This document shows, one piece after another, positions 45,056 through 53,863 of a stretch of DNA of 64,000 nucleotides. How positions within the stretch are numbered: the first letter of the stretch is position 1; every line of letters starts with the position of its first letter. The position numbers and the translations under genes were made by a program. Origin of the DNA: JBNAVJ01 sp049700455 (lineage in GTDB: Bacteria > Bacteroidota > Ignavibacteria > Tepidaquicellales > Tepidaquicellaceae); the NCBI GenBank assembly GCA_049700455.1, contig JBNAVJ010000002.1, positions 168,667 to 232,666 on the forward strand. Reading direction: 5' to 3'. The notes under the pieces were generated by a model. It made no database searches. It worked only from the letters and a program-made list of their open reading frames with translations, and had not been told where the DNA came from.

Positions 45056-46432
45056 TTAAGGAAGGGAAAAACGAAAAGTATATTGAGTCTGTAAGCCAAT
45101 TGTGAAAGAAGTTTCAGGGCTTTTATTGTTAATTGGTTGGGTATCTTTTGGACTAAAAAATCCAAAAAGTAATACAAATTGCCAGTTGTTATTTAATGTA
45201 TATTTAGTGTAAATGTTAAATTCTTCTCCGAGATAGTTACTTCCAGATTTTAACTTAAGCGTTCCATTTATTAAAGCATTTTCGGGGGAAGGAATACGAT
45301 ATTGATTATATTTTATTTCAATCCACAAGTTATTTCCTCTAAATGCTTCAAGTACAATTTCTCTGTCATCGAGATTGCTCCATTTAACAAGATTCATCCA
45401 GCCGTAATACTTATCACTTGCCCCATAAACGGGGTCAAAAGTGTGAACATTTTCATCTGTTTTATTTCCTCCGCTTGCATAAGAATATCGTAAACTCAAG
45501 ATGAATTTATTCTTTAAAATCTCAAATGTATAACCCACTTTTGCAAATAATCCGTATGCAGAAATTGTTTTTCCACTTTCCCTTCCGAATTCCCGAACGT
45601 AATTTATTTCTGATATAATATTATGAAAGTCATTATGGGCAATTCTCATACCTATCCAATTTCTATTAATACTCTGGTCTTTAATATAATCTGCATTGCC
45701 TTGTTGTTTTCTTGCAATATAAGGTTCAATAGAGAAATCATTATTTACCTTGTAAATCCCATAAATACCCGCTCCAAAGTATTCATTAAAAGTAAATGGG
45801 AAAGTTATTCTATTCGGATAGTTTGTTCTTGTTCCTCCTATCCATGCATCCATAGAAAACTTTTCCGAATTATACATTATTTTCAGTGCATCCCAGGTCC
45901 ATCTTCCTGAATTTCCCCAGTCTCCAGGACCAAATATTCTGTAATCAGATTCCATTATCTTTTGCCTGCCAAATTTGATTGAAGTGTTTTTAATAATATT
46001 ATTAATAGAAATATTTAAGTCATATATTTCAAAAAATACTTCATTAGGGTTCATTATATAATAAGGATTCGTTGTACCAGCCTTTTTTATTTTAAATGCA
46101 TCAGGTAAAACCGAATTTCTTAGTGACCAACCGAATGCACGGGAATCCTGAATATGAAAAGAAAGAACAAAATCTTTCTGTGGTTTGTAATTAAAACCAA
46201 AAATGACCCTCTGAAGAAGGATGTTATCATTTAAATTCCCGAGTGAGTTTGGACTATCATCACCATAGTTTAGCATATTCATCCCATTCCATTTTTCATA
46301 TCGATAACGAATGTTTCCATCAATCTGAAACTTAACAGAATTAGTTTCTTGCGAATATAAATTATTTATGCCATTTAAACAGAAAAGGATTTGATAAAAT
46401 AATAAAATACTTAATATAACGCTTAATTTCAT
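45056..46432 (-). CDS. Alginate-export-like outer-membrane porin
   Basis: 458 residues. A signal peptide (about 1-27) precedes a long beta-barrel. The layout with SVKFQIDGNIRYRYEKWNG near the mature N-terminus, FGRQKIMESDYRIFGPGDWG (about 164-183), WTWDALKIMY and a C-terminal Q-Y-T-F-R-F resembles the alginate_exp family of porins. Cargo is unknown. It overlaps the CDF gene by 4 bp (ATGA), so an outer-membrane step may be coupled to metal export. It is within the island. Confidence 0.75.
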   Translation of the reverse strand: MKLSVILSILLFYQILFCLNGINNLYSQETNSVKFQIDGNIRYRYEKWNGMNMLNYGDDSPNSLGNLNDNILLQRVIFGFNYKPQKDFVLSFHIQDSRAFGWSLRNSVLPDAFKIKKAGTTNPYYIMNPNEVFFEIYDLNISINNIIKNTSIKFGRQKIMESDYRIFGPGDWGNSGRWTWDALKIMYNSEKFSMDAWIGGTRTNYPNRITFPFTFNEYFGAGIYGIYKVNNDFSIEPYIARKQQGNADYIKDQSINRNWIGMRIAHNDFHNIISEINYVREFGRESGKTISAYGLFAKVGYTFEILKNKFILSLRYSYASGGNKTDENVHTFDPVYGASDKYYGWMNLVKWSNLDDREIVLEAFRGNNLWIEIKYNQYRIPSPENALINGTLKLKSGSNYLGEEFNIYTKYTLNNNWQFVLLFGFFSPKDTQPINNKSPETSFTIGLQTQYTFRFSLP

Positions 46433-47346
46433 ATAATGGATTCATTATGATTTTGAATAAGTCCTTTATCTGCACATTTATTACATTCAAATTGAAGGGT
46501 AAAATGATTTATATCAAACTTTTCATGTAATTTATCTTCTATACTCTTTTGAATTAATACTGTATTACTAATTAATGTATCTTCTACCTCTATATGTGAT
46601 TCAAAATGAATATCATTATCATTCAACTTCCAAATGTGAACGTGGTGAATATTTTTAACTTCCGGTATTTCTTCTATTAACATTTTAACTTTCTGCAAGT
46701 CAATATCGTGAGGAGAGGACATCATAATAATATCAACTGCTTCTTTTATAATCGAATAAGTTTCTTTAAGAATATATAATGAGATTAATATTGTTAAAAA
46801 TGGATCTATCCAATAAATATTAAACAAAATTATAAAAATAGCCCCAATAATAACAGCAGTACTGGAAACAGCATCACTTAACAAATGAAAGTATGCAGCT
46901 CTAATGTTAATATTGTTTTTTGCACCTTTTCTTAAAAGGAAAGTTCCTAATGCATTTCCAAGTAAGCCGGTAGACGCTACAATCAACATAAGGTTTCCAG
47001 TAACCGGAGTTGGATTGTAAAAGCGTTCAATTGCTTCTTTTATGAGATAAAAACTAATTATAATTAGAGTACTCGAATTAATAATTGCCCCTATTATTTC
47101 TGCTCGCTTTAAGCCAAAAGTATATTTTAATGTTCTTGGTTTTTTGCTTATGCGAATTGCAATGTAAGTAATTATTATCGATACACCGTCGCTAAAGTTA
47201 TGCAAAGCGTCCGATATTAGAGAAAGGCTACCAGATAAGATTCCTCCAATAATTTCAGCGACTGTTATCAGAAAATTTAAAAGCATAGTAATGAAAATAT
47301 TACCTTTACTTTGCTCGTTATTATTATGTGAATGTTTGTGTACCAT
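46429..47346 (-). CDS. Cation diffusion facilitator (Zn/Co/Cd efflux, CzcD/ZitB-like)
   Basis: 305 residues with a histidine-rich N-terminus (HKHSHNNN), six membrane helices and a cytoplasmic C-terminal domain. The two metal-site pairs are visible: H-x3-D in DALHNFSDG (about 46-54) and in HLLSDAVSS (about 153-161). It exports divalent metal ions in exchange for protons. It is the promoter-proximal gene of a two-gene unit with the porin. A cysteine pair (CNKC) lies near the C-terminus. Confidence 0.92.
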   Translation of the reverse strand: MVHKHSHNNNEQSKGNIFITMLLNFLITVAEIIGGILSGSLSLISDALHNFSDGVSIIITYIAIRISKKPRTLKYTFGLKRAEIIGAIINSSTLIIISFYLIKEAIERFYNPTPVTGNLMLIVASTGLLGNALGTFLLRKGAKNNINIRAAYFHLLSDAVSSTAVIIGAIFIILFNIYWIDPFLTILISLYILKETYSIIKEAVDIIMMSSPHDIDLQKVKMLIEEIPEVKNIHHVHIWKLNDNDIHFESHIEVEDTLISNTVLIQKSIEDKLHEKFDINHFTLQFECNKCADKGLIQNHNESII

Positions 47347-47553
47347 AATTTATATTACAATTTATCCTCCAAATATATATAAGACCAGAGTACTTTGCGA
47401 AGCTATAGCAAAGTTTTTATAACAGTTTATAACGCAAGGTCCCTTACAAATTCTGATAACAATACCTATCATTTGTTTTAATTTTACAGGGAAAAGAAAA
47501 TATTTAATAATACCCGAAATTTCTTTCCCCTGCAAATATATTCTTATTTCTTC

Positions 47554-48156
47554 CTATTTCGCAGCGCAATCAATACAAACTTTCTTCTCTCCTTTAATCC
47601 TGCCATATTCCATTACAGTCATTTCACCACATTCTTCGCAAATGAAACTATTAAAGCTATCTTTATGCGGTTCAAGTATGTAATCGAAAATTGGAGAGAT
47701 GGAAAGCAGTTTATCATCAGGCGCGTTCATTACATTATTTATCAATGGGTCAACTACTTCTGCGGGGACTAAACTTGCAGGAATACCTTTTTCACGATAT
47801 TCTTTGAAAAAAGCAGTCTGTTTATTTGCCACCATTGCTTCAGCTTTAGGAGTAACGCGTACCGCCTTTCCCGTTGCTTTATTAACAAGAGTTACAGCCC
47901 ATTTCCCTTTGTGTGTTTTCTTAATATTCCCTTTTCCGAATGTTGTACCCATAATAACCTGCAAACCATCACCAAAACATGTTGCACAGTGATTGTCACC
48001 TAAATCAACGAATGCAACAATTTCCCCGTCTTTTGCCCTTTCGACACCAAGTGCATTCATTGCTGCTGCCCCAACACGAAGGCCCATTGGCATTGCGGGA
48101 CATTTATGTCCGTGAAATTTTTGTCCGAATTCTAACCAATCTTTTGGATTTGTCAT
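47554..48156 (-). CDS. FmdE-family protein with C-terminal zinc ribbon (copy 1)
   Basis: 200 residues. The FmdE signature is GQKFHGHKCPAMPMGLRVG (about 12-30), with H-G-H-x-C, then DNHCATCFGDGLQVIMGTTFGKGN (about 54-77). A zinc ribbon CEECGE...CIDC closes the protein (about 174-197). FmdE is named after a formylmethanofuran dehydrogenase subunit, but stand-alone bacterial copies have no known role; metal binding is likely. It is separated by a TauE-like gene from a second FmdE copy. Confidence 0.85.
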   Translation of the reverse strand: MTNPKDWLEFGQKFHGHKCPAMPMGLRVGAAAMNALGVERAKDGEIVAFVDLGDNHCATCFGDGLQVIMGTTFGKGNIKKTHKGKWAVTLVNKATGKAVRVTPKAEAMVANKQTAFFKEYREKGIPASLVPAEVVDPLINNVMNAPDDKLLSISPIFDYILEPHKDSFNSFICEECGEMTVMEYGRIKGEKKVCIDCAAK

Positions 48157-48198
48157 TTTTTGTTCCCTTTCTAATTTGTTTAACAGTTAATTAATTAT

Positions 48199-48948
48199 TT
48201 ATATAACACCAATTATTAATTTTACCGCAATTGCAATCAAAACAATTGCGTAAATTAGTTTTACTGATTTTGGTTTAGCTTTATTTGACATAAAATTTGC
48301 ACCAAGTTGAGAACCTACTATTACAGCGGCTACGACCATTATTGTAAGTGTCCAATTTATTTCACCTTCTGCAATATGTCCTAAATATCCCGTGATTGAG
48401 GATAATGTTACAACGAATGCAGTTGTAGCAGCTGCTTCTTTGGTCTTGTACCCCATCCACATAAGTATAGGAGCAATAATGAAGCCACCGCCAATACCAA
48501 GCATCCCACCAATTAAACCAGCAAAGGCACCCACCCCTGAACCAATTATTGACCTCTTCATTAATGACATCATTTCTTCAGGTTCCTCTTGTCTGGATGT
48601 CCATAGCATTCTACCTGCTGCCACTATGACAGCAACAGCAAAAATAATCATCAATGTATTAACGGGAACGTATTTTGAAGTATGCGCACCAATAGGTGCA
48701 AATATTAATGCCGAAATAGCCATAGGGGCACCTCCCTTCCAGTCAACAAGTTTTTTTCTTGCAAAAGGAATAAGAGCCAAAAGTGTATTCAAGCCGTTTA
48801 GTAATAATCCCAAAGGTATAGCAACTGATACAACATCAAAACCAGCCCATTTCAATACCGGGACATAAACCATTCCTCCTCCGAGACCGACCATAGCGAA
48901 TAGAAAAGAGGCCGTAAATATTATTAATGTGACTATTACATATACCAT
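48199..48948 (-). CDS. TauE/SafE-family membrane transporter
   Basis: 249 residues with about eight helices. The N-terminal repeat has G-L-G-G-G-M-V-Y-V-P and the second repeat GMLGIGGGFIIAPILMWMG (about 146-164), the signature of TauE/SafE sulfite/sulfonate exporters. Placed between two FmdE genes (about 5 bp after the second and 42 bp before the first), it may move a sulfur or metalloid anion. The substrate is not decided. Confidence 0.9.
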   Translation of the reverse strand: MVYVIVTLIIFTASFLFAMVGLGGGMVYVPVLKWAGFDVVSVAIPLGLLLNGLNTLLALIPFARKKLVDWKGGAPMAISALIFAPIGAHTSKYVPVNTLMIIFAVAVIVAAGRMLWTSRQEEPEEMMSLMKRSIIGSGVGAFAGLIGGMLGIGGGFIIAPILMWMGYKTKEAAATTAFVVTLSSITGYLGHIAEGEINWTLTIMVVAAVIVGSQLGANFMSNKAKPKSVKLIYAIVLIAIAVKLIIGVI

Positions 48949-48953
48949 AATTT

Positions 48954-49577
48954 TTATATTTTAGATATTTCTACATTAAATTCATCTTGATTGTAACCCG
49001 AACACGAAACGCAAACTCTCTTCCCGTCTTTAACTCTAAGATATCTTTCAAAAACATATTCACCACATATTTCACATTTTGCTTTGTTAAATGACCCTTT
49101 TACAGGCTCATATTTAAATTCTGGCAGCATCTTCACATTAAATAATTCTTCTTCTGTAGCATTTAACACAATATTGATAATATCTAATCGGATATCCTCA
49201 GGAATTTCTGAAGGCTCAATATTTTGTTTACGATATTTGAAGAATTCGTGAGGTGAAAGTTTGTCCTGAAATTCATTCTTCAAGGCAATTCTAACAGCAC
49301 CTTTTCCGGGATACCAAAATATAGCTGCAACTTTTCCATAATAGAGTTTATTAATCATTCCTTTACCAAAAGTTGCTCCAGTAGCTGACATAATTCCATC
49401 CTGCATACAACCCTGCGGGTGACCGATTCCCATTTCTGAGAATACATGCATTTCGTGATTTTGACTCTTTTCAACACCAAGTTTAAGAAGAGCTAAGGTA
49501 CCCATCCTATAGCCTATGGGCATAAACGGACATTTGTGTCCGTGAAATTCAAAAGTCCATTCTGGTAAGTTAAACAT
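48954..49577 (-). CDS. FmdE-family protein with C-terminal zinc ribbon (copy 2)
   Basis: 207 residues. FmdE motif WTFEFHGHKCPFMPIGYRMG (about 7-26), a variant second segment GIGHPQGCMQDGIMSATGATFG, then a zinc ribbon CEICGEYV...CVSC near 166-192. It shares the plan of copy 1 (47554-48156) but differs at many positions, so the duplication is old. In copy 1 the middle segment is DNHCATC; here it is GHPQGC. It follows the TetR gene by 33 bp. Confidence 0.85.
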   Translation of the reverse strand: MFNLPEWTFEFHGHKCPFMPIGYRMGTLALLKLGVEKSQNHEMHVFSEMGIGHPQGCMQDGIMSATGATFGKGMINKLYYGKVAAIFWYPGKGAVRIALKNEFQDKLSPHEFFKYRKQNIEPSEIPEDIRLDIINIVLNATEEELFNVKMLPEFKYEPVKGSFNKAKCEICGEYVFERYLRVKDGKRVCVSCSGYNQDEFNVEISKI

Positions 49578-49610
49578 CTTTCTATCTCCTTTAATTATTT
49601 TTTAAATATA

Positions 49611-50198
49611 TTACTTAAGTATTTCTAATATAAGTTTGAACATCCTTTTACAGAAGTTTTCTACTCCTATCCTATCAGAATTAAGTATTAATTCAATGTT
49701 AAGACTTATTGGAATTCCCATATATATCATAGCAAAGTCCTGTGGAATTACTTTTTTAGTCCAAATTCCATTTTCGATTCCCTCTTTCACAATTTTTTCA
49801 ACAAGAATTTTTTGCTCGGATAGGATATTATATAAGTTACCTTTTAATTCTTTATCGTTCATGTGTGCGACTTCGGAAAAAAGAAGAATTGTGATCCCTT
49901 TGTTCTTTATGAGATATTTTACATGTGTGCAAAGAAACTTAAATAATTTCGTATCTGAATTTTCTTCAGATAAAGCAACTTGCCTTAACTCAACCATCAA
50001 AGTGGACTTTACATCTTTCATAATTCCAAGAATTATATCCCGTTTCGTTTTGAAGTGACGGAATATTGCACCCTCAGTAATACCTACTTTCTTAGCAAGG
50101 TTTCTTGTGGAAAGATTTTTCAGACCTTCTTTCGATATTATCTCAAGCACCGCTTTCTTTATTTGCTCTCGCCTGACCTCTGTTGATTTTCTTTTCAT
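49611..50198 (-). CDS. TetR-family transcriptional regulator
   Basis: 195 residues. The N-terminal HTH is STRNLAKKVGITEGAIFRHFKTK (about 38-60), typical of TetR/AcrR. The C-terminal ligand domain has no assignable specificity. A perfect 8-4-8 palindrome lies 12 bp upstream of its start and is its likely operator. It is cotranscribed with the FmdE-TauE-FmdE genes and would control them. Confidence 0.9.
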   Translation of the reverse strand: MKRKSTEVRREQIKKAVLEIISKEGLKNLSTRNLAKKVGITEGAIFRHFKTKRDIILGIMKDVKSTLMVELRQVALSEENSDTKLFKFLCTHVKYLIKNKGITILLFSEVAHMNDKELKGNLYNILSEQKILVEKIVKEGIENGIWTKKVIPQDFAMIYMGIPISLNIELILNSDRIGVENFCKRMFKLILEILK

Positions 50199-50210
50199 TT
50201 TTTTTCTTTT

Positions 50211-50230
50211 AAGTAAGTAATCACTTACTT
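50211..50230. promoter_or_regulatory. TetR-type operator palindrome
   Basis: AAGTAAGT-AATC-ACTTACTT is a perfect inverted repeat 12 bp upstream of the TetR start codon, where autoregulation is expected. Confidence 0.8.
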
Positions 50231-50276
50231 ACAAAAATAGGTTAAATAATATTCATTGTCAAGTGATTTCTACGAC

Positions 50277-50599
50277 TTATTTGCTACTTGTAATATTAGA
50301 TATTTCTAAGATCTTATTGCGTATGTTCTCAACTGCAGGAATGCCTTTAGGATAATCTCTACAACTAAATGAAGGCAAGTCAGGTTTCTTTATATCTTCA
50401 ATATCTTTCCTATTGATTAGTAATGTCAGAGACACTCTGAATTTAATTTTTTTTGCAATAATTTCATCTTTTACATTAATATGCTTTATCTAAACAATGT
50501 CTTCTAATCCGTGTTAATTGCTTTATATAGATTATCTTGCATCTTTTTGTGGTTCGGACAACCTTTAAAATATTGATATTCAATTTTAATCTTAGTCAT
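50277..50599 (-). pseudogene. Decayed thioredoxin-fold gene (CPNH type)
   Basis: From an ATG at 50599 the minus strand reads MTKIKIEYQYFKGCPNHKKM, then QDNLYKAINTD, followed by a stop. One frame over it continues LEDIV-stop-IKHINVKDEIIA and KIKFRVSLTLLINRKDIEDI, ending GIPAVENIRNKILEI before a TAA at 50277. The pattern G-C-P-N-H-K and T-L-L-I-N matches small thioredoxin-like proteins common in mercury and arsenic gene clusters. One frameshift and at least one nonsense codon inactivate it. It fills the gap between the TetR gene and the DUF169 gene. Confidence 0.75.
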
Positions 50600-50610
50600 T
50601 ATTATTACAT

Positions 50611-51378
50611 TTATTTTTGAAAAGGGTCAGATTTACTAATTTGTTCTGCCTCTTTCCGTTTTAACAGTGCGTATGCGTTTTTACTTCTTGAGTTTGGAAT
50701 AGCTTTTTTACTTAAAAATACAAGACTTTTTCCTATATCACTAAAATCTTTAAACGGAAAACCAAGCACAGTTTCATTTGGACATATATCGGTTGCATCT
50801 CTACATCCATAACATCCCATACTCATATTAAATTTCTGTTCAATATAAGGTATAAGTGTTGCATCAACGCAAGTTGCTTGCAAAATTGCTGTACTGCTTT
50901 CCACACGTTTACCTTTTTTAATATTCAGATTTGCAAGAGCAATCCACATTAATTTTTCTGTTTCGTCTTCAACTACTACAATATCAGGTTCAATTGTTGC
51001 TATTTCGAGCGGAAAAAGATATAACGCTTTTAACTTTCCTGGCGGAAGAGTAGTCATCCCTTCAAACATAGTTTTACCTGTTATTTCTTCGTTAACAATT
51101 CCGAAACCAACTAATCCTTTTCCTGTTTTCAAACCGTCGGGTAAAGATTTAAAACCAAACGCCGCTGCTGCCGCAGGACAGGCAATACCTTCTGCATCGA
51201 GCAATACATGTTTGCCATGCCGTGCTTTCATCAATGCCTGGCAATAACGATGCCCCGTTAATTTTTCAACCTCATTTGGAATTTCTGATTCATTGAATAT
51301 GAATTTAACTCCGACTAAAGATGTTGTTAAACCGAGAATTTGTTTTATTTTTTCTGATTCTGACTGAATGTTTTTCAT
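50611..51378 (-). CDS. DUF169 family protein
   Basis: 255 residues. DUF169 features include LVGVKFIFNESEIPNE near the start, HRYCQALMKARHGK with CPAAAAAFG (about 67-75) and MGCYGCRDATDICPNE (about 189-204). The conserved cysteines suggest metal or redox binding. The family is uncharacterised. It is the last gene of an operon with two half-size permeases, a cupin, a ProC-like and a DGC protein, and the multiheme cytochrome. Confidence 0.85.
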   Translation of the reverse strand: MKNIQSESEKIKQILGLTTSLVGVKFIFNESEIPNEVEKLTGHRYCQALMKARHGKHVLLDAEGIACPAAAAAFGFKSLPDGLKTGKGLVGFGIVNEEITGKTMFEGMTTLPPGKLKALYLFPLEIATIEPDIVVVEDETEKLMWIALANLNIKKGKRVESSTAILQATCVDATLIPYIEQKFNMSMGCYGCRDATDICPNETVLGFPFKDFSDIGKSLVFLSKKAIPNSRSKNAYALLKRKEAEQISKSDPFQK

Positions 51379-51390
51379 AGCAATTAATTT

Positions 51391-51924
51391 CTAAATTTCA
51401 TTCACTTTAAAATGCTTGTTTTTCAAATATTTTTCCATTATAATGGCTATAAGAACAATAATAGGTAAAGACATTAGCGTTCTGAGTAAAGAAAATTTCC
51501 AACCTAAAAATCCTATTTCGAAAGTAAGCATCGGGATTTTTATGGTACAGAATGCTCCAATATAAATAAAAATATTCCTTATGTTTGCTCCTTTTTTCCA
51601 CAATAGGTAAGTTACAGGAAAGGCACTATATAATGGTCCGGCTTGTGCCATTGATAATAAAATTACCAAAATTATTCCTTTTATTCCTGAATTTTCACCA
51701 ATATGTTTTTCGACTTTTTCTTTGTTAATCCAAACATTGCCAAGTCCGATAAGAATGAACATCACAGGTAAAAACATAATCATTTCTTTCAAGAATGAAA
51801 AAAAATGTTCTTTAAAAATGATTTCTCCTGCTCTGAAATCAAACATATATGAAATAATTGTATATATTGCAAATAGAGCGATCAATATCAGACTAAATTT
51901 GTTTTTCTTAAAAAATGTCTTCAT
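51391..51924 (-). CDS. Half-size permease (DUF318/ArsP-like), subunit B
   Basis: 177 residues with four to five helices. The conserved permease segment is LSMAQAGPLYSAFPVTYLLW (about 89-108), the counterpart of the C-S-C/P-L-F loop of ArsP-type permeases but without cysteines. It overlaps the next half-permease gene by 4 bp. Together the two are about the length of one full permease, so they probably form a heterodimer. Cargo unknown. Confidence 0.75.
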   Translation of the reverse strand: MKTFFKKNKFSLILIALFAIYTIISYMFDFRAGEIIFKEHFFSFLKEMIMFLPVMFILIGLGNVWINKEKVEKHIGENSGIKGIILVILLSMAQAGPLYSAFPVTYLLWKKGANIRNIFIYIGAFCTIKIPMLTFEIGFLGWKFSLLRTLMSLPIIVLIAIIMEKYLKNKHFKVNEI

Positions 51925-52397
51925 ATATTATAAAATAAGCCAATAAAAATTCCAATAAAAATAGTGCCAACGAAATACAAAACATTTCTTAAAATTGCTG
52001 TTCTTACACCGAAATATTTAATTTCTATAGGCAGTGTTAAAACTCCAACCATCATTAAAGTAGTAATAAAAGTAGCAATCACAGGATAACTAACTCCGTT
52101 TTTTAATAATATTCCAGCCAATGGATAAGCAATAAAACCCGGAATTAGTGCGATTGAACCAATTATAGCAGCAATTAAATAACCAATAAATCCGGCATCG
52201 TTTCCCAAATAGAGAACTATTATTTCATTGGGTAAAAAGAAAAGAAATATACTTACAAGTATAAGCACGACAAGAATTACCGGCAAAAGATTTAAAAACA
52301 TTTTCAATCCCTTTTTTACTCCCAACCAAGTCTTTTTCCTATCGCTAAATATCGAAATAATAAGACAAATAACAGCTATGATAATAAGGACTTCCAA
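51921..52397 (-). CDS. Half-size permease (DUF318/ArsP-like), subunit A
   Basis: 158 residues from a TTG at 52397, just after the cupin stop; a TTG at 52430 inside the cupin frame would add 11 residues. Four to five helices; the conserved loop is IIGSIALIPGFIAYPLAGIL (about 78-97), followed by a pore-like segment. It pairs with the gene at 51391. No cysteines are in the signature loop. The start choice is uncertain because no ATG is available. Confidence 0.72.
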   Translation of the reverse strand: MEVLIIIAVICLIISIFSDRKKTWLGVKKGLKMFLNLLPVILVVLILVSIFLFFLPNEIIVLYLGNDAGFIGYLIAAIIGSIALIPGFIAYPLAGILLKNGVSYPVIATFITTLMMVGVLTLPIEIKYFGVRTAILRNVLYFVGTIFIGIFIGLFYNI

Positions 52398-52398
52398 A

Positions 52399-52710
52399 TT
52401 AAATTCCCTGTTTCTTAATTTGTATACCAACTAACCGCGATGCTTCTATGGCTCTCATAGAAAAAATAGCGGGTTCGGAAACTAAACATTGACTATCTGT
52501 CAAAATCGTTTTTTCATTATTTACCGTTGCTTCAACTTTGCCTTTTATTAAAAAGAAAATCACGTGCGAGTTCATCTCACATTCGGGCAATTCCTGATTT
52601 TCTTTTAACTCAATTATACGCATTTTAAATTCTTCAATCTGATAAAAAACATTTTTTTCTCTTTCCGAATAAGGAAAAGCTTGTAACGATTTGATGTTAA
52701 ATGTTTTCAT
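52399..52710 (-). CDS. Small cupin-domain protein
   Basis: 103 residues forming a single beta-barrel cupin. The segment ELPECEMNSHVIFFLIKGKV (about 40-59) corresponds to cupin motif 1 with one histidine retained; the second motif is weak. Ligand-binding or sensory function is possible; catalysis is doubtful with so few metal ligands. It sits 11 bp after the ProC-like gene and directly before a half-permease. Confidence 0.7.
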   Translation of the reverse strand: MKTFNIKSLQAFPYSEREKNVFYQIEEFKMRIIELKENQELPECEMNSHVIFFLIKGKVEATVNNEKTILTDSQCLVSEPAIFSMRAIEASRLVGIQIKKQGI

Positions 52711-52721
52711 TATTTTTATTT

Positions 52722-53501
52722 TTATGGTTTAATTTTTCTATAAATTGAATTTAATTTATCGCTGTAATATGACTTAATATTATCTTCATATTCTCCAAGC
52801 GGTTTAACAGGTATCAAATCCATTACTTCTTCCGGTGGCATATTAGAATAAAATAAAGTATTTAAAGTTCCTTTTATCATTTCTGAAATAATTTCTTTTG
52901 CTTCATTTTCTTCAAATCCATAAGACAAGGCAAGCTCTTTTAATTGTTGCAACTGAAACCAAAAATAAGTCGGACCCATTGCACTTATCATTGCATATGC
53001 CTCAATTTTATTTTCTTCTATTTCAAAAGTTTTACCAAGATGGCTCAGTAAAAATATTAAAGATTCTTTTTTTTCTTTACTCATTGACCCGGAAAACGAC
53101 ACAGGATTAATTCCCTGGTTTATTATAGCAGTTGCACAAGGGTTAACGCGTACAATTGATGTAGAACCGTTTAATAGTTCTTTCATTTTTTCTATTGTAA
53201 TTTTTGGTGCAAGCGAAACAATGATAGAATCTTCGTTTAGAAATGGTTTAATTTTTATTAAGGTCTCAGAAATTAACGGGGGATGGATTGCAAGAAAGAT
53301 AATATCACATTTAGCGGTGGATTCTATATTTACATTTTCTGCTTTTATATAATCGTAATCGTTCTTTAGCTTTGTTAAAATATCCTTGTTCGGGTCGAAT
53401 ACTATAATTTCTTTGAACATTAAATTGGAATTTTTAAATGCCTGTAGAATGATTTTTGTAATTCGACCCCCGCCAATAAATCCAATTGATTTATTTTCCA
53501 T
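52722..53501 (-). CDS. Pyrroline-5-carboxylate reductase-like dehydrogenase
   Basis: 259 residues. A Rossmann motif IGFIGGGRITKIILQAF (about 6-22) is followed by VSLAPKITIEKMKELL and VRVNPCATAIINQGINPVSF (about 117-136), which align with the ProC family. The usual P-N-x-P reads N-P-C-A, and the C-terminal dimerisation helices are divergent. It may reduce something other than pyrroline carboxylate. Lying in a redox/permease operon it is probably not the housekeeping ProC. Confidence 0.8.
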   Translation of the reverse strand: MENKSIGFIGGGRITKIILQAFKNSNLMFKEIIVFDPNKDILTKLKNDYDYIKAENVNIESTAKCDIIFLAIHPPLISETLIKIKPFLNEDSIIVSLAPKITIEKMKELLNGSTSIVRVNPCATAIINQGINPVSFSGSMSKEKKESLIFLLSHLGKTFEIEENKIEAYAMISAMGPTYFWFQLQQLKELALSYGFEENEAKEIISEMIKGTLNTLFYSNMPPEEVMDLIPVKPLGEYEDNIKSYYSDKLNSIYRKIKP

Positions 53502-53508
53502 TATGAAA

Positions 53509-53862
53509 TTATTTTATTGTTTTTAAAATATATTCTACGATTTCATTTACTTTTTCTTCCGTTACAGGGGTTTTACCCTTAACTATTCCAAAATGGGTTG
53601 TATTAATGTGAACAAAATCATTAACACCTGCTTTTTTCATAATCACTTCTGCGCAGTTTATCGGGCAACCGTCAAGAACGATGTATTTCCCAATTTCGGA
53701 TTTTAAACTCTCTGCAAATTTTTCATCAACGCTGAATCTTGCAAGACATAACATTTTAGCCTTTCCCATATTCATTAATTTTCTTGCAACTAAATCTGAA
53801 TATGCACCAGTGTTTGAAGCTCCAGAGCAAGCAATAATTCCTATTTTCTTTTCTGTTTCCAT
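53509..53862 (-). CDS. DGC-domain (putative zinc-binding) protein
   Basis: 117 residues. The conserved motifs are IACSGASNTGAYSDLVARK (about 9-27) and VLDGCPINCAEVIMKKAG (about 62-79), with the D-G-C that names the family. A cysteine in MLCLARFSVDE lies between them. These cysteines could bind zinc or another thiophilic metal. The function is unknown. It starts one base after the end of the cytochrome gene. Confidence 0.85.
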   Translation of the reverse strand: METEKKIGIIACSGASNTGAYSDLVARKLMNMGKAKMLCLARFSVDEKFAESLKSEIGKYIVLDGCPINCAEVIMKKAGVNDFVHINTTHFGIVKGKTPVTEEKVNEIVEYILKTIK

Positions 53863-53863
53863 T

